From the NCBI GenBank assembly GCA_947479185.1, contig CANJYY010000199.1, positions 1-5,620 of the forward strand: a stretch of 5,620 bases of DNA, in the 5' to 3' direction. Under the pieces are notes generated by a model. That model saw nothing but the letters and a program-made list of their open reading frames with translations. It had not been told where the DNA came from and did no database searches. The stretch is from Caulobacteraceae bacterium (GTDB lineage Bacteria > Pseudomonadota > Alphaproteobacteria > Caulobacterales > Caulobacteraceae). Positions 5,380 to 5,620 of this stretch are shown here, one piece after another (positions within the stretch are counted from its first letter, which is position 1; every line of letters begins with the position of its first letter). The position numbers and the translations under genes are program-made.

Positions 5380-5620
5380 CTACCCCAGCAGCCGCGCCAG
5401 CACGAAGGCCAGGCCGGCGATCAACGCCCCCGCCGCAAGCCAGGCCATTCCGGACGACTCCCGGACCGGCGCGACGACCACCGGCCGCGCCGCGCCGTCT
5501 TCCGCCAGCCGGGCGATGGCCCGCAGGGCGCGCAGGCCCTCCTCGGCGAAGTCCTTCATCCGCGCGACGGGCGACAGTTCGCGGGCGATCCAGCGGCGCA
5601 CCACCGGGTCGGCGGCGGCC
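5380..5620 (-). CDS. ubiB: UbiB/ABC1-type atypical kinase, C-terminal end, 5' part outside window
   Basis: The minus-strand frame is open from the right edge to TAG 5382-5380, showing 79 residues. GTG codons at 5604 and 5601 are internal-looking, because the frame continues upstream without a stop. The visible part starts DPVVRRWIARELSPVARMKD, resembling the region after the kinase core of UbiB proteins, where a Trp-Ile/Val-Arg segment precedes an amphipathic helix. It ends in a hydrophobic stretch (GMAWLAAGALIAGLAFVLAR) just before the C-terminus, matching the C-terminal membrane anchor of UbiB. UbiB supports ubiquinone biosynthesis at the inner membrane. The kinase motifs lie outside the window, so the call rests on this tail and on the nearby coaBC-dut pair, often found downstream of ubiB in alphaproteobacteria. 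Another C-tail-anchored membrane protein cannot be excluded. Confidence 0.7.
   Translation of the reverse strand, partial: AAADPVVRRWIARELSPVARMKDFAEEGLRALRAIARLAEDGAARPVVVAPVRESSGMAWLAAGALIAGLAFVLARLLG

Overview
The window is high-GC bacterial chromosome with a very strong preference for G or C at third codon positions. It looks alphaproteobacterial, most likely Caulobacterales (Caulobacter/Phenylobacterium/Brevundimonas type). That placement is an inference from three things: the coaBC-dut pair lying just downstream of a ubiB-like gene, the codon use, and a palindromic intergenic hairpin of a style common in these genomes. There are no rRNA, tRNA, CRISPR, transposase or phage genes. Most of the window is ordinary housekeeping chromosome.

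Layout, left to right. (1) Positions 1-377, plus strand: the C-terminal third of a family III CoA-transferase, running in from the left edge. (2) Positions 385-2564, minus strand: a tight two-gene unit in which an acetyl-CoA hydrolase/transferase-type gene is followed at once by a long-form purC (SAICAR synthetase). (3) A 91-bp divergent gap, then a 38-residue single-span membrane microprotein on the plus strand (2656-2772). Its stop codon shares the palindrome CTAG with the stop of the facing dut gene. (4) Positions 2769-4432, minus strand: coaBC (pantothenate to 4'-phosphopantetheine branch of CoA synthesis) overlapping dut (dUTPase) by four bases. (5) Positions 4561-5097, plus strand: a lipoprotein gene diverging from coaBC. 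Its C-terminal half resembles the ribonuclease-type C-terminal domains of polymorphic (Rhs/CDI) toxins, with the usual His apparently replaced by Asn. (6) Positions 5098-5379: a gene-free, strongly structured convergent gap with an 8-bp hairpin and a compact three-way-junction palindrome. (7) Positions 5380-5620, minus strand: the 3' end of a UbiB-type atypical kinase with a C-terminal membrane segment, running off the right edge.

How the genes work together. coaBC and dut form a translationally coupled pair often seen in proteobacteria, and UbiB belongs to ubiquinone biosynthesis. The lipoprotein gene sits in opposite orientation between ubiB and coaBC, so coaBC needs its own promoter. A candidate lies inside what would otherwise be an N-terminal extension of CoaBC, which supports the shorter TTG start chosen here. 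The CoA-transferase and CoA-hydrolase genes share CoA-thioester chemistry, but nothing in the sequence ties them into one pathway.

No new multi-gene system is evident. The items most worth a second look are the toxin-domain lipoprotein, the membrane microprotein and the structured repeat-like element at 5247-5299.
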